DNA of 64,000 nt from Parachlorella kessleri (GCA_001598975.1 BBXU01001569.1:38094-102093), one strand, 5' to 3'. Counted from the first letter of the stretch, positions 25,093 through 37,663 are shown. Notes: generated by a model not told the origin, from the sequence alone. Numbers and translations are program-made.

Positions 25093-28000
25093 ATGTGGCT
25101 GTTGGGCTGCAATTGGGGCCAGGCGAGAGCTTTGGCCCTGACAGTGCTGCTAGCAACAGCAGGTGGGTCCAGACAGCCCTTTGTCTGACGCGCTCGTAAG
25201 GCTGAGGACGTAATCTGCTCTGTGTGCGGTGGCAATAATGGAGGCATGGAGTTGGGAATCCCTGAGCCTCTCCCATGAGCCTCTCCCATGGGAGCATGGT
25301 CCCCAGGCATGCTGGGCCCCGCCCAGCTTCTGTGTTGACTTCCTGTGCTCTATCTGCTCCCTGCAAGGCATGACTGCTCATGCAAAGACCATCCTCCACA
25401 ATTTGTCACCGTTCCCGGTGGCTGTGGGCTAGTGATAAATAGCCAGGTGCCACATAGACATGACCTACTCCCCTCCACTCTGCCTTGCATGCAGGGTGCT
25501 GCCTGGGGGAGGTCTCTCGGCCAGGTGGCTCAGGCCATGCGCTGCAATTCAGGGACCACGGGGTGCTCATCGCTCCCTTCAATGATCTTGGTGAGTAGCA
25601 GTCCACAGTTGGCTGGCTATATGGCTGGCGGCTGACTTTCAGCCGGTACTCATGCGCCAGGTGTGGGGTCTACATGAAGAGTGGGGTGCATGCCGCAGAG
25701 TGCCCTTGGGGCGCACAGCACGCTATGACCCGAGCGTTGCCTCAGCCACACTGCAGCCGTGGTGATAATGTATCAAGCCATTCTTGCCACACCCTTACAG
25801 GCCGGGACGAGTTCACGTTTGAGGCCTGGGTCAGCACGTCAGACTACTGCCACCCCTCCGCCCTCTTCTCGTACGCCAAGGACTCGCAGTCAACTGATCC
25901 CTTCCAGCGGGTCGCCGACTTCAACCACTTTGTCATCTTTGATCCCACGCAGCTGGTGGGCTGCCACGACTTCCACTACATGTAAGCTTACGTAAGGGTT
26001 GGGTGCCCGCTAGAACCTACACATGTCAGGTAGCGGTACGCTGTGAGGACTTCTACTAGGATGTCCTGATTGTAGTTAAAAAGCAAGACGGCCAAGAACT
26101 GCAGAGCAACACTCTGCCGCCAAGGTCCAGCCCACCGCGCAGCCTTCACTCTCCTAACCAGCATCAAATATGATACCTGCTCCTGTGGGCTCCCCCCCCT
26201 GCCTGCAGAGATCTGTGGCCTGACCCAGAGCACAAGTCCTGCTTTGCGGCCTTCAACCACTCCAGCTCGCTGCCCAACTTTGTGGAGCGAGACGGCAAGT
26301 GGCACCATGTCGCGGTGACCTGGACGGCCGCTGACAACGGCATGACTAAGATCTACTGGGACGGCCTGCTGAAGATCAAGGTATGGAGGGAATTTGGGTG
26401 AGATTTCCACCCTTGGGTGGGACCCGTGCCAGGCGCAGTTGAGAGCAGCACAGCCAACTTGCAAATGTGCTCACTCCGTGAATCTTGGCAACACTCCTAC
26501 TGCATATGGGGGCACGGAGTGCAACCTTGCCACTATGTGCCGGCTTTGGGGCAGTCGCATTACTTGCGGATACCTTTTGCCCTCATGCAGGCCGCTACGG
26601 GCAAGACCCAGCCACTGGAGCCTGGAGGCGCCCTGATGCTGGGGGCAGAGCAGGATTGCTACGGCGGCTGCACAGACAGGCAAGTGTCCGGCACCCATGA
26701 ACAGATATGTATGGCAGTCGGCGCAGCCCGTTCCCAAACAACGTATCCCGCAGTGCAAGCGGAGGTCGGCGCAAGGCAAGCCTCAACACTTTATTGGAAG
26801 GGGACAAATTTGCACAAAAAATGCTACCGCTACATTCAGGCCATACAAGCCTCACTTCCCCCCTTGTTGCCTGCAGGGGCCAGGGCTTCTTTGGGACTAT
26901 GGACGAGGTGCGGCTGTGGCGTACCGCCCGCAGCCAAACCGACATCCTCAGGCACATGCGTGACTCAACTGGCCTGGAGAACAACCCGGTGCGTAAGGGT
27001 TAGTCATTGTCAGTCGGAGCACCGTCATGTCACTCTTGTCTTCTGCCAGTGTACCAGGTCTTAGGCTTCCCAAGGCTGCTACAAGCGTGTTGTGGGACCT
27101 TGTGCCGGTGCAGCACCGCCCCCGTGGCCACCAAGGTTACAAGCTGAGAAGAACGACCTAGGCCTGCTGCATGTGCCGGTGCACTCCACCTTCTCTGGTT
27201 GCTTACTGTGGCCTGGCTATGAGCTGCTGCAGGATCTGGCGGCCTACTGGAAGTTCAACGATCCCTTCGACAACGGCGTCATGCGGGAGACCCGGGTAGC
27301 CAAGGACTCCAGCGGCCGGGGCAACCACATCACCCTGGTCAACCTGCCCGGCGCCACCAAGCAGCGCATTGACAAGGGCGACAATGGGCTGGAGACGGGG
27401 GTGCTTACCATGCGCAACAACTATGCCATGAACTCCAGCTTCACTGGCATGCCCGCCAGGTGGGTGTAGCATCAGATATTCCCAGACTCTTGATGACATT
27501 CTTGATGATGTGTATGTGGTAGCCGCCAGGTGGGCATTGTCGGGATACTGGCATCCCAGCTAATGGTGGCTGCAGTGGAGTGTTGCCACGTGGCACCAGA
27601 ATTATAGTACTCCCGCCAGCTGTGTGTGTAGCACCCTCTGCAGGGGTGGGCTTGGGCTTTGCGTGCATGCGCTACACGGAAAATCTAACACATATACCTG
27701 CCACTACCCCCTTACCAGCCAGTGCAGCTAGCAGTAACAGCCTTATCCCACCTTTCCTGGCAGGGACATCACCGTGGAGTTCTGGGCACGCACACCCCAC
27801 TACAACAAGTCAAACTCCCAAGACAAGTTTGCCGAGTTCTTCTCCTACTCCTCCTACGTGCCCCATGCCGGTAAGGCATCTTCTTGTTCTTCCTGTTCTT
27901 GTTCTCCTCCCCATCTTGAGGAATGCATGCGTGTTACTTCCTGGATGGGCTGGGTAAGTGGGTTGCTAGGTGTAGAAAGTAAAGGCAGCGCACGGGCAGG

Positions 28001-31000
28001 CAGCCCACGGGCAGACACCTTGATCAAGATGCAGCTAGATGTTAGCAGATGAAACGGGCGGACTAACTATACTCCCCGCACCGCCGCTGCCATCCAGGGT
28101 CAAAGGTATGGTTCCCTGTCGTGCAGGGCGTCGCGGCCAGACTGTATTTCTGGATGATGCCATCTTAATAGAGAAGTACATGAAGGAGTTCAGCGGCACG
28201 CGCGACGTGCACTGGCAGCACTTCTCCACCGCAGGCAGCATCAGGTGGGAGAGGGCTTGAGAGTGAGCTGCTGATCTGTCGGGAGGCAGGAGCAGGGCAT
28301 TCAGCATTTGGTCTCCGGTGGCAGAAGCACTGACAGGCACCATTGTTCGCTGCGAGCAGCCGAAAGTGGTAGCGGCCCGCCACAGCTGTGACAAGCTGAC
28401 ATCAGTGTGCTGCCTCGTTGCAGCGTGCACATCAATGCCAACCGCCAAGGCAACTCCAAGCTCAACGACCACTGGGTAGACTTTGCGGCGGGCTGGTGAG
28501 CAGGCTGGGCTGCCGCTGCTTGGTCAGGAGGGTATTGCCATACTAAGGTTGATGCCTTCTGGCCTCCCTAGCTGTGCCTGGCTGCTTGTCCTGACAGCGT
28601 GTGCTGCTGGTCTTGCCCTGGTGCTAGCAGCCTGGATAGTCAGCAGGATTGCTGTTAGTCATGAAGACTGCTCATAACCTCTCCCTGGTATCCTGCTGGG
28701 CACCCCGCTGCTGGTGTGAGACCCTCAGGGACGATCACTTCACCTGACTAATGAGCAGTCTCGCCCACCACTCCCCCTCCTGGCAACTGTCGAGAGTCCC
28801 CAAGCTGGATGGCGTGCTGGATGGCTACCCAACATCCAGGATGCGCTACGCCCACCAAACCGCTGCATGCGGCTGGCATGACCGTTGAAGGCTCTGTTTT
28901 GGGTGCAGGACCGACAACGACTGGCACCATGTGGCCGTGACCTGGGAGTACGAGACGGGCGCTACCAGGCTGTACTTTGACGGAGAGGAGAAGAAACCCT
29001 TCTGGGTCTCAAAGGCCGGCCGAGTGGAGGTGAGGGTACCCTGCAACAGCCGTTTGCATTGAGGGGGAAGCTAAGCAGGGCACAGCCGGAGTCTCTTACT
29101 GGGTGCTTGTGATTGGCCTTGGATGCTGGCTAGGGTGCATGAGGCACTTGGGAGGAGGCCCTTCATGAGTGAACAACCTGTCAGATGGGATGCTGTGCGC
29201 CATCTGAACCAATAAATGTGGCTATGTGTGAGCCGTTTGGCCTGACACCTTATGGGCGCACTGAGCGCAGGTGAAGGACCCGGCACAGGGGGAGGTGGAT
29301 CGCCACATCGCTGCCCGCACCCTTCGCACCGAGGACGGTAAGTGTCTCGGGCAGCTGAAGGCGGAGGTACCGGGGCACTGACCGGGGATATCACTGCACT
29401 GCAGTGCACTGCCTGTAGTCATGCCTTGGCTGGGATGGGAGTTACCCATTAGAGCTGGGCGCTCCAGTTGTTAATTCCACACATGACGTCACGCTGTGCT
29501 TCTGGTCTGCTGTCCAGGCTCACTGGTGCTGGGGCAGAAGCAGGAGTGCTATGGCGGCTGCTTCAGCCCCCAGTATTCGCTGCACGGGGATTTAGCCAAC
29601 ATCAGGGTCTGGAGCCGCGTTCTGGGCAGGTGAGCCATACTTTCTCTCTGGACCTAAATCTCTCCAGGTGAGCGCTGCTGCTAGGGCTCTTGGGTAATGC
29701 TTGTACTGTGTAAGGGATGAACAAAAGGCACGCTTGGCTTTGAGCGCGACTCCTGGAGTCGTGAAGCCTGCAGCAACAGTGTGCCATTAGTTGCACCCCG
29801 TACCGTTTGCTGTTGAAAAGCACCGCTTGCATGCTGAGAATGGAGGTGAATGGCGGGTTTTTGCCTTCACTCCATTTCCCTTTGCAGGGATGAGATCGCG
29901 GGCAACATGTACACCAACGAGCCCCGCAACAAGGATGGGCTGGCAGTCAGCTACTCCTTTGACCCTGACAGCGTCTTCAAGTCACCCGATGGCAAGGTGG
30001 GCACTTATCCAAGGAGGCTCCCTGCTTGCGCTCTTGACGGTCCGTGCATCATGTAACGGCACACTCAGCAGCACTATACAGGCAGCACCAGGTTCGTTCA
30101 TTAAACCTGGTACCTGGAACTGCTTTGCAGGGTCGCATCCAGGACAAGCACACGCCCCAGAAGAATGACCTCGTGCTGGGGGCAGATGCCCCTGCCTGGG
30201 TCTACTCCAGGGCCCCCTTGGCCCTCCCCGACGGCAAGCCGGTGGAGCAGCCCACCCCGGGGGCTGCTGGGCATGCTATGGCGCTCCATGACAAGCAGGT
30301 ATGGCTTGGACATGGGATGTCATAGCATGTCATGTGACTAGCCCACCTGAGGGCTATAGGCATGCCATGACCCCTTTCCCAGCAGGACAATGGTCTGCAG
30401 TGTACCAAGTGTACTCGTGCGGAATGCACCCAACATGTGGGTTGCTGGGCCCCATTGCAACACTCAGAACGTCAATGACAGCATTTGCAAGAGCAAGCCT
30501 ACTCTGGGTTGGGGCACAGTGAGCCATGTCAGTCACAGAAACAGATGCCTGTGAAGCCAAGTCTGACGCTGTGCAGCCCCTGTCCCAAGCACCAGATACA
30601 CTTTCTGCAACCACCAGCCCCTCCCTGCAGGTGCTGATACTCAAGGACTTCCAGAATTTCCCAGCTGAGGAGTTGACCCTGGAGTTCTGGATGATGAGCA
30701 CAGGTAGGGACAGTCTGTGGGCAGCTGACCCGCAGGCATGGCGGGCAGCTGCAACAATTTGGACAGAATAGGAACCGTAGGTAAGGCATGGGGCTCCAGG
30801 TGATGTGCACCTCACATTCCGGCAGCTGCAGGCTACTTCCTCACCCTCAGACATGGTAGACCTCAATCCTGGGGCGCCATGCACGACAGCAGCCCCCCAA
30901 CACATCTGCTCCCAAAAGCATAAGGCTTTGTGTGCTCACGTGCTGCATGGGCTCGCCTTGCACACCGACATGGGCCCAGCCAGGCCAGCCAGTGCTGCGG

Positions 31001-34000
31001 CAGTTACACAGCTGCGGCGTGCCTTTGCTGTGCAGATTCGTGCCGCAAGGGGAGCCCCTTCAGCTATGCCACCGGCGGCTACGGCAAGCACGACAACACC
31101 TTCCTGCTCTTCGACTACAATGACTGGTGAGTGCACTGGCTCTGGCTGGCTGGCTGGCTGCAAAGCATGCTCCGGCAGCCAAGAGTGGGCAGCATAGAGG
31201 TCCGCTGGAAGTGGGTGCTATCCCATTGCACATCGAGTGTGAGAGATGCAAGTTGGAGGCGACGGTTTAGAACCACGCTTGGGCCGTTGGGGACAAGGTC
31301 ACCAAACCGTCACTCCCTCATGCGGGGGGGGTAGCCGTGGTTGACGATGGTGGCCTGGTCTGGTCGCACCTTGTGAAGCACCCCTGACAAATCCTCACCC
31401 AATCGTGGCTAACCCTGGCCTGCAGGGGTGTGGCCGTGATGGAGGATGAGGGCACCTGGTCTGACCACACCTCGGGCGTGTCCTCCACCGATGGCAAGTG
31501 GCACCACATTGCCGTCACCTGGAGGTCAACCGATGGAGAAGTCAAGTTGTACGATAATGGCCGCGAGGTAAGGCGCCCTTATTACAGTATGTCATGCTGA
31601 CACGTGTGTTTGCGGCCACAAGTGTCCATTCGCCAGGCAGGTGCTTCGAAGCCGGCGCACCAGCAGTGCCATATGCTTGTAGGGGTGCTTGCGGGTGTTG
31701 CACGCCCTAAGCTACTGCTGGCTAGCAGCAGGAGGCCGGGTGTGACCAGATGTGCAGCATGCTGTGCGCGCTGAGCATGCCACGCTGTGCTGCAGGTGTG
31801 GTCGGTGGTGAGGGGCAAGGGCCAACGGATACCCTCCGGCGGGACGCTGGTGCTTGGGCGGGAGCAGGACTGCGAGGGAGGCTGCTTCGACTCAGACCCA
31901 GGTGGGCATGGGCGGCTTCTGATGTCTTTCGTATCACCATTGGAGTCTGTTGAGGCTTCAGCAGGGGTGTGTGCGAGGCACTCAGCCAATCATGCTTACC
32001 CAACTCCCCACCATTCACTAGCTACATGAAATGTGGCCTTGTGTTGATTGGTGCCCCTGCAGGCGCCGCTGGTGACGTGGACAGGGACTGGAAGCAGGAA
32101 TACGGCTCCCAAGACTTCTTCGGCTTGGTGGATGAGATGAGGCTGTGGAGCAAGGCCCGCAACCCAGAGCAGGTTGGGTTTCTTTTGTTGGGCTACTCCC
32201 GCTTCTGTTCGTCCCAGGTGTATTTGTCATCTAGTCTTGTCTAGTCTAACAGCGTACCGCCACCTGACCATGCTGCCGTGAGTCCCCCAAGTTTGGCCAA
32301 CAGAAGGCCAGGATGTACTACGCCCACAAACCACAAGATCCAAGTACCAGTCCTTGTCATGTAGTTATGGTGCTTTGATCTTGGGGGTTGTGGGCGTGGC
32401 ACATCTTGGCTCTTATTGGGCCCGCTTGTGGGGGGCCTTGGCAGCTCTTTGGGCGGCGCTACGCTGGTGAAATAGACTAGACGAGACTAGGTGTACTGCT
32501 GCCCTGCTACGCCTGCTGTGACCTGCTGCACCGGCTGGAAGCCGCTTCTCCACCTCTGCCCCCTCTCCCCAAGCCCAGCCGCCTGCTGTGCCTGCTGTGC
32601 GCGCCCTGCAGATCGAGGACAGCATGCGTGCCAGCCTCAACCGCCGGGGCATGCCGGGCGGCTCCTCAGGCCCGGGCAGCCCTGTGGACCCCCACGCATC
32701 AGACCTGGTGGCCTATTGGAACTTCGATGAAGGCCAAGGGTGAGCCCCGGGACTGCGCAGCATGACATGAGAAGGGGTTTGAGTAACGGATCACCAATCC
32801 TGGAGCAGGAATGGAAAGTGAGGCAAGGGCTTTTTTCATGTTGAGGCCTCTCAACCCCGACTCCCTGGTGAATGCTGCTCGCTGGAACCCTGATAAGGTG
32901 GATTCCTTCATGGGGTCACCTTGAATGGAGTGAGGCGGTGGAAGCCATTCACTGAGGCGAAACCTCTTGCAGCTGCCGTCGCCGGTGGTCCAGCTTGCCT
33001 TAAGCCGACAGGGTTAGCTGGCTGCAGCGGGCTGGCTGTCTCTCCTTACGCAGCAAACAATATATGTAGCAAGGCATGATGCCGTGTAGTCCACATGGTG
33101 GTACTTGACCCCCCGCAACAGGACCAGGTGCAGGGCAAGATTGTCATCGTCTGGTTCCCAAGGCTGTTTTGCCTTGGGCGGGGTGGTGCATGCCATACTG
33201 GTACTTGGACTGGTGGTTTGTAGGCATAGTTCATGTCCTAGCTCTTCTTTGGGCCCATTTGGGGGGACCTGGGCAGCATAGTCGGGTGGCGGTGCGCCAC
33301 TAGACTAGACTGATGGTTAGTAACATGCTGTGCCCGCCTTGCTGCTTCAGGTACACCGTGAAGGACATCACTGGCCGCGGTCATGACCTCATTGCCGCCG
33401 AAACCCCCAGATGGGAGGTGGTCCAGTGGCTCTCTGTCTGCGGAAATGGTGAGTAAACCCCCGCTTGTTTCCACCCTTTGGATGTAGCCGCATGCAGGTT
33501 CCAGCCTTGCACTAGAGCTTTACTGCCCTGCACCCTTGCAGCAGAACATTCTAGGGTTGGGCTTACTTCATGTTGCCCCCTGTGTCTATGTCAGTCAGTT
33601 GCATGTCTTCAGCCTGCCGTCCATGTGCCAGCAAGTCTTTGAACCTCCTGCAAGCCAACAGCCAGGGTTTGCAGCTTTGTTGTTGCCAGCCTTTCCTCAC
33701 AACTACTTACGTTTGCCTGCTCTAGGTGTGCTGGAGGGTCTGGAGGAGTGCGACGACGGCGACCCAGACGACGGCGACGGCTGCGACTCCTCCTGCCGCG
33801 TCGAGCCAGGCTGGCACTGCACGCGGACCTCCCCGTCACGCTGCTGGCCCGCCGACGGCGGCGGCGGCAGCGGGAGTGACCCAGACCGCCCTGAAGACGA
33901 CCCCCACTCAGCTCCCTCCGAGGGCGGTGATTCCCATGGTGGGGACGACTCCCGTGGTGGCAGGGGGCACCTTCACCCGGATGCTGCTGGCGGCGGTGGA

Positions 34001-35029
34001 GAGGGCGGTGGGGACGCCCCAGCCCCGGGAGACGGCGGCGGAGGGGAGGGGGCGGCGGGGGGCAGGAAGAGGGGCGGCCATGCGGGGATGATCGTGGCCA
34101 TCGTGCTGACATCTGTCATGGTGGTGGGCCTGGGTAAGTAATGCTGGTGCTTTGTGTAAAGGGAGCCTGTGCCACCCAGGACATGGCAGTCAATTGCAGG
34201 TGACAGGGCACGCTGCTGCTGTCCAGTCCACGACAGACCACCGCAACTGCTGCAAGTTGGTCGCGTTTGTTGCACAGTGCAGAGCCGGGAGCCAGGCTGT
34301 CAGGGCATGTGTGCGAGGCAGCCATAAGTGTAGTGACATGCTGTGTGTTGGCTGTGCAGGCGGCCTGGTGCTGGCACGTCACACCATCTACGACCACTTC
34401 CCGCAAGTGGAGCGGGGTGTGGCATCGCTACGCCACAAGCTCTTTCGGCAGCGCCGGGGAGGCTATGACTTTGTTGGTGAGTATCAGCGAGTTCCTTCTA
34501 GAAACAAGTAAGTATCTGCCGACTTGTGCTTGGACCCTGGCTGGTCTGCGGTTGTACCTGTTGGGAGTCTAGACTTACTAAGTAAGAAGGTACTGCGCTA
34601 GGCACGTCCAACAACCTAGCGCTAGGCTGGGTATACGGCGCATGCGGCCCTTTCACCAGTCAGCCCAGCTGCAGCAACGAAAGAGCATGGCGCACCCACC
34701 AAGTTGGTGAGGCGGCCCGTCATGTCGCCGATGGCGTGCCAGCCTCCTAGAGTGGCTGGCATACACCCCTGACCGTCTTCATAGACAACCAGGACGCCCG
34801 CTCATGACCTCATCAGGCAGTCGCAGCACACCAGTAACTCGCCACACCTGGGGCTTCCCCCACCCTTTCAGGCGAGCTGGGTCTAGGTCCGGAGGACGCC
34901 CTGGAGATGTCCCCGGAGTTCACCACCCTGCGGCCCCCGCCCACCAGGGGGGCCTACACAACCCTCCCAGAGACCGCCCCCAGCAAGCCGGGGCATGACG
35001 GTCGGGGGCTGCCTCCTGCAGGTCCCTGA
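25093..35029 (+). CDS. Secreted/type I membrane protein with LamG repeats and a Myxococcus-type Cys repeat, 25 exons, about 1083 aa
   Basis: Exons: 25093-25162, 25495-25590, 25801-25981, 26209-26380, 26591-26679, 26877-26988, 27233-27459, 27764-27870, 28127-28244, 28424-28495, 28909-29029, 29271-29337, 29518-29629, 29888-29996, 30131-30298, 30631-30703, 31036-31126, 31426-31567, 31796-31901, 32063-32172, 32612-32739, 33351-33448, 33726-34133, 34360-34476, 34872-35029 (3252 nt in register). Order: signal peptide (1-23); three laminin-G/concanavalin-A-like domains (about 35-240, 300-540, 590-780), each with WHHVAVTW or WHHIAVTW and a GxLxLGxxQxCxGGC strand; a fourth, cut-short start (VAYWNFDEGQG); a DUF4215/Myxo-disulfide repeat (CGNGVLEGLEECDDGD...GDGCD, about 853-890); a Gly/Asp linker; one membrane span (MIVAIVLTSVMVVGLGGLVL, about 985); and an 85-residue Pro-rich cytosolic tail. 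A glycan-binding surface receptor or adhesin is inferred. Intron 5 uses a GC donor (26680). Confidence 0.88.
32231..32490. mobile_element. Foldback MITE-like element in intron 20 of the LamG gene
   Basis: The 260-base segment starts CTAGTCTTGTCTAGTCTA and its far end, read in reverse complement, is CTAGTCTCGTCTAGTCTA. The pairing goes on inward through most of each arm; for example CGCCCACAAACCACAAGATC (left) pairs with the complement of GATCTTGGGGGTTGTGGGCG (right). It contains no coding frame. This is the form of a non-autonomous DNA transposon (MITE). A clear target-site duplication is not obvious. Confidence 0.7.
33196..33312. mobile_element. Truncated relative of the foldback element in intron 21
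   Basis: Read on the minus strand, this stretch begins AGTCTAGTCTAGTGGCG and runs parallel to the left arm of the 32231 element: CACCGCCACCCGACTATGCT against TACCGCCACCTGACCATGCT, and ACAAACCACCAGTCCAAGTA against ACAAACCACAAGATCCAAGT. The other arm is not recognisable, so it is a one-armed, decayed copy. Confidence 0.6.
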
Positions 35030-35518
35030 TTGGGGCTTGAGTGGTAGATCACCCACCCAACCTAAGCTGTACACTGGAATGGGCAGGTGGCGTCCCTTGC
35101 TGGGGGGTCTAGCCACCATCCTGGGGCTGTGCTTTGTGGAAGGTTTCCGATAGAAGGGCTCAGCTCGTGCAGAAGCTGTTGGCCACGTTGCCTCGAGTTG
35201 GGGCAAGTGCCCTGGGTTGTTGTTGATGATGTTTGTAAAAGATGTGGCGGCTTGCCCGTCCCCTTATGTGATAGCGCAACACTGGATGCTAGGGAGATTG
35301 CTTTCGTCGCGTGTTGTGCACCTCCTGGGCTTAAATCACCAGGATCTGCCGCAAGTTCTGTTGATGGCAGGCCGTCCTACTAGCTCTGGCAGCCTTGTGC
35401 GTTCTGTGCCACCAGAGACGTTGTATATTACAAGGAGAGTGTGAATAAGAGTCGGCTGACACCCATGTATAAATAACTAATTGTCAATCGCATCAGCCAA
35501 CTGTCTTGGGGCCACTAC
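35030..35518. other. Intergenic between two convergent 3' ends
   Basis: 489 bases between the LamG stop and the PGYTGH-protein stop. A TGTAA motif at about 35234 could be the LamG poly(A) signal. No coding evidence. Confidence 0.35.
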
Positions 35519-37663
35519 CTAAGAGGTGAACTTGGCGCCGTACTTGGTGGTGCTAGAACCGCGAGACACCTTCATGAACCCCTCATACGGCCTGCACAGC
35601 TAGATGGGAGGCCATCGATCTTGGTTTCCTACATATGCTGTCAAGTTCTAACCTCCCTGACATTGCTGTCTAGCACTAACCTATGCTGGCAGAGGCACCA
35701 GCTATCTCTCAGAGCATTCCCTGCACCCACCCAGTCTACCCAGGCTTGTCATCTCAGCAGACTGAAGCCTCAGAGTCACCATGAACAAAGATCCCCCAGT
35801 GCATATGGACAAAGTCTAAACCTGGCACCAGCGTAACCTGCAAGCTGCAAGACGGCTGTGCAACCCACCCAGCGACAACTGCACAACACGTCCAAACCTA
35901 ACCCTGGCACCTCTAGGGTTACGCTGGTGGTGAACCCAGCACCACCACCTGGTGTGCAATGCTGGCCTTTCAAGGAGCGTATGTGCGACAGACTACCCCA
36001 CCTTGCAAGCTGATGGAAACGCGCCGCCTCTGCCAGCCCAATTTCTGACTCGAGGGCCCCACCGTTGCTGCCGCTGCTGAAGAAGCCCAGCACTCCCTTG
36101 CGGCTGTCCAGCGGCGCACCAGGGCCTGCTGAGGTGGGACCCCAGCGCAGCGCCTCCTGGTGGGCAGCACCCTGCACGATAACACCAGCTCCTGCAACCT
36201 TGCCGTTACCGCAAGCAAAGGTTATAGTGTAGGTATGTGATTACCTGCCCTGCAAAACGCAGGCTAGACTTTGCAGTGAAAGCGGTGCGCTCGTACCTGG
36301 GTGGTGGCGGACGTTGGCGGGGGCGGCGCCAGGCTGACTGCCGCCTTGTGCGCCGGCTTGTGGCCTGTGTAACCTGGAACCAGGCCACGAGAGTGCTGGT
36401 CGCAGTGGTAGAGCAGCGCATCCTCCTTCCTCACTCGGGTACTCGCGTCTGCCAACACCAGGTCCCTGTCCGAGGGGACGTGCCCAGCAAACCCTGCACC
36501 ACCATAGGCAGCAATACGCCGTGGCAGACTTTACATGGCATACTGCCGTGCTGCAAGGCTGTGCCTCAGCTTCAACCTGGGGTTCAGATGTGAAGTGCAC
36601 CAAAACCATGCTAGAACTCTCTAAGACCCGGGTTCAGGGGCAGCCTCACAGAGGAGGGCACACTCACCTGGCAGGTGCTGGCTGACCTTGGCAGTCCCCC
36701 GGTTCAGCTCCTCGGTAGCCCAGGGGGCCTCGCCCGTGTACATGCTCCTGTACAGAGGCTCGCCGTCAAAGCGTGACAGCACGGTGCATGCGCCTGCCTG
36801 ACTGGCAGCATTGCCGGCACTGGCGGTGTGCCGCCCAGCGCCATGGGTGCTCTCTGTGGGCTGACTCCCCTCGCTGATACTGATATCATGGCCAGTTGTG
36901 CTGCTGGCGGGGGCAGCCGAGCCAAGTTTCTGGGTCAAGGGCAGCGTCGCAGCTGTGTATCGCGTAAGGAACCCCGGCTTGATGACTAGCTGCTGTGCGG
37001 CGGAGTCTCGCGCGCTTTGAATGCTGCAGGTTTGTGCAGCAGCTGCTGCATCCCTGCAGCCTTGCTTGGCGATCTCGGCTTGGTAGGTGCTCTGACCCAG
37101 GAAGGGCTTATGCTCCGCGAGCGCCGCCGGCGTCTGTGCTTTGTTCCAGTAACCTCCGCCCTGCCGGGGGTCCACGCTGTAGTCGTGTTGGGTATCTACT
37201 ACATAGAACTGGCCATACCTGCAAGGAAGGCAAGAGTGGAGGGGGCGCTCCTTACTGTGTCCGGCGGAACGTTCTGGGTGAAATGCGCCAAAGAATGGCG
37301 TCCCCGAACACTCACGTTGTTGGCTGGCTCTCCGCGGCCACAGCTCGCTCCTTGAGTTCTCGGTTAGGGATACCAGCTGAGGAGCGCAAGCTAAATAGTC
37401 AGGGTGTCAGCGAGCTAAAGCAGAACTGCACCAGCTTTGGATGCTGCAAGAAGGGGCACCTCGAACGCCGCACCTGTCTCAATCCGCTGTGAAAGGGCGG
37501 TTTTTGTTGGCACTGGTATGCAGGCATGGGCCGGTAAGTGTTTTGTCGTGCCAGGGATGCTCTTTCCAGGCTGGTGGGATAGGGAGCTAGTGTGGTCCTT
37601 GCTGGCCGCCTTGAGCCTCTCCCTTGAGAACATTGTCATTTTCAAGGCGTGTGCAATGGGCAA
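35519..37663 (-). CDS. PGYTGHKP-motif protein, CIMIP2/FAM166-like, 6 exons, about 407 aa
   Basis: Exons (minus): 37663-37474, 37376-37316, 37218-36668, 36448-36297, 36198-36002, 35591-35519 (1224 nt, phases agree). The protein has YGQFYVVDTQHDYSVDP and KPFLGQSTYQAEI, then RGLVPGYTGHKPAHK (around residue 289-302) and a C-terminus PYEGFMKV...TTKYGAKFTS. Short PGYTGH/PGYxGxxP motifs and Y-G-x-K-F ends are typical of proteins that line ciliary doublet microtubules (CIMIP2/FAM166 and relatives). No membrane span or enzyme motif is seen; about 200 central residues are low complexity. The start is the weakest point: 37663 is the first in-frame ATG of an open exon whose donor fits. Exon 5 uses a CAAG acceptor, chosen because the nearby CAG acceptor breaks the frame of the C-terminus. 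Family assignment rests on the motif only. Confidence 0.6.
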
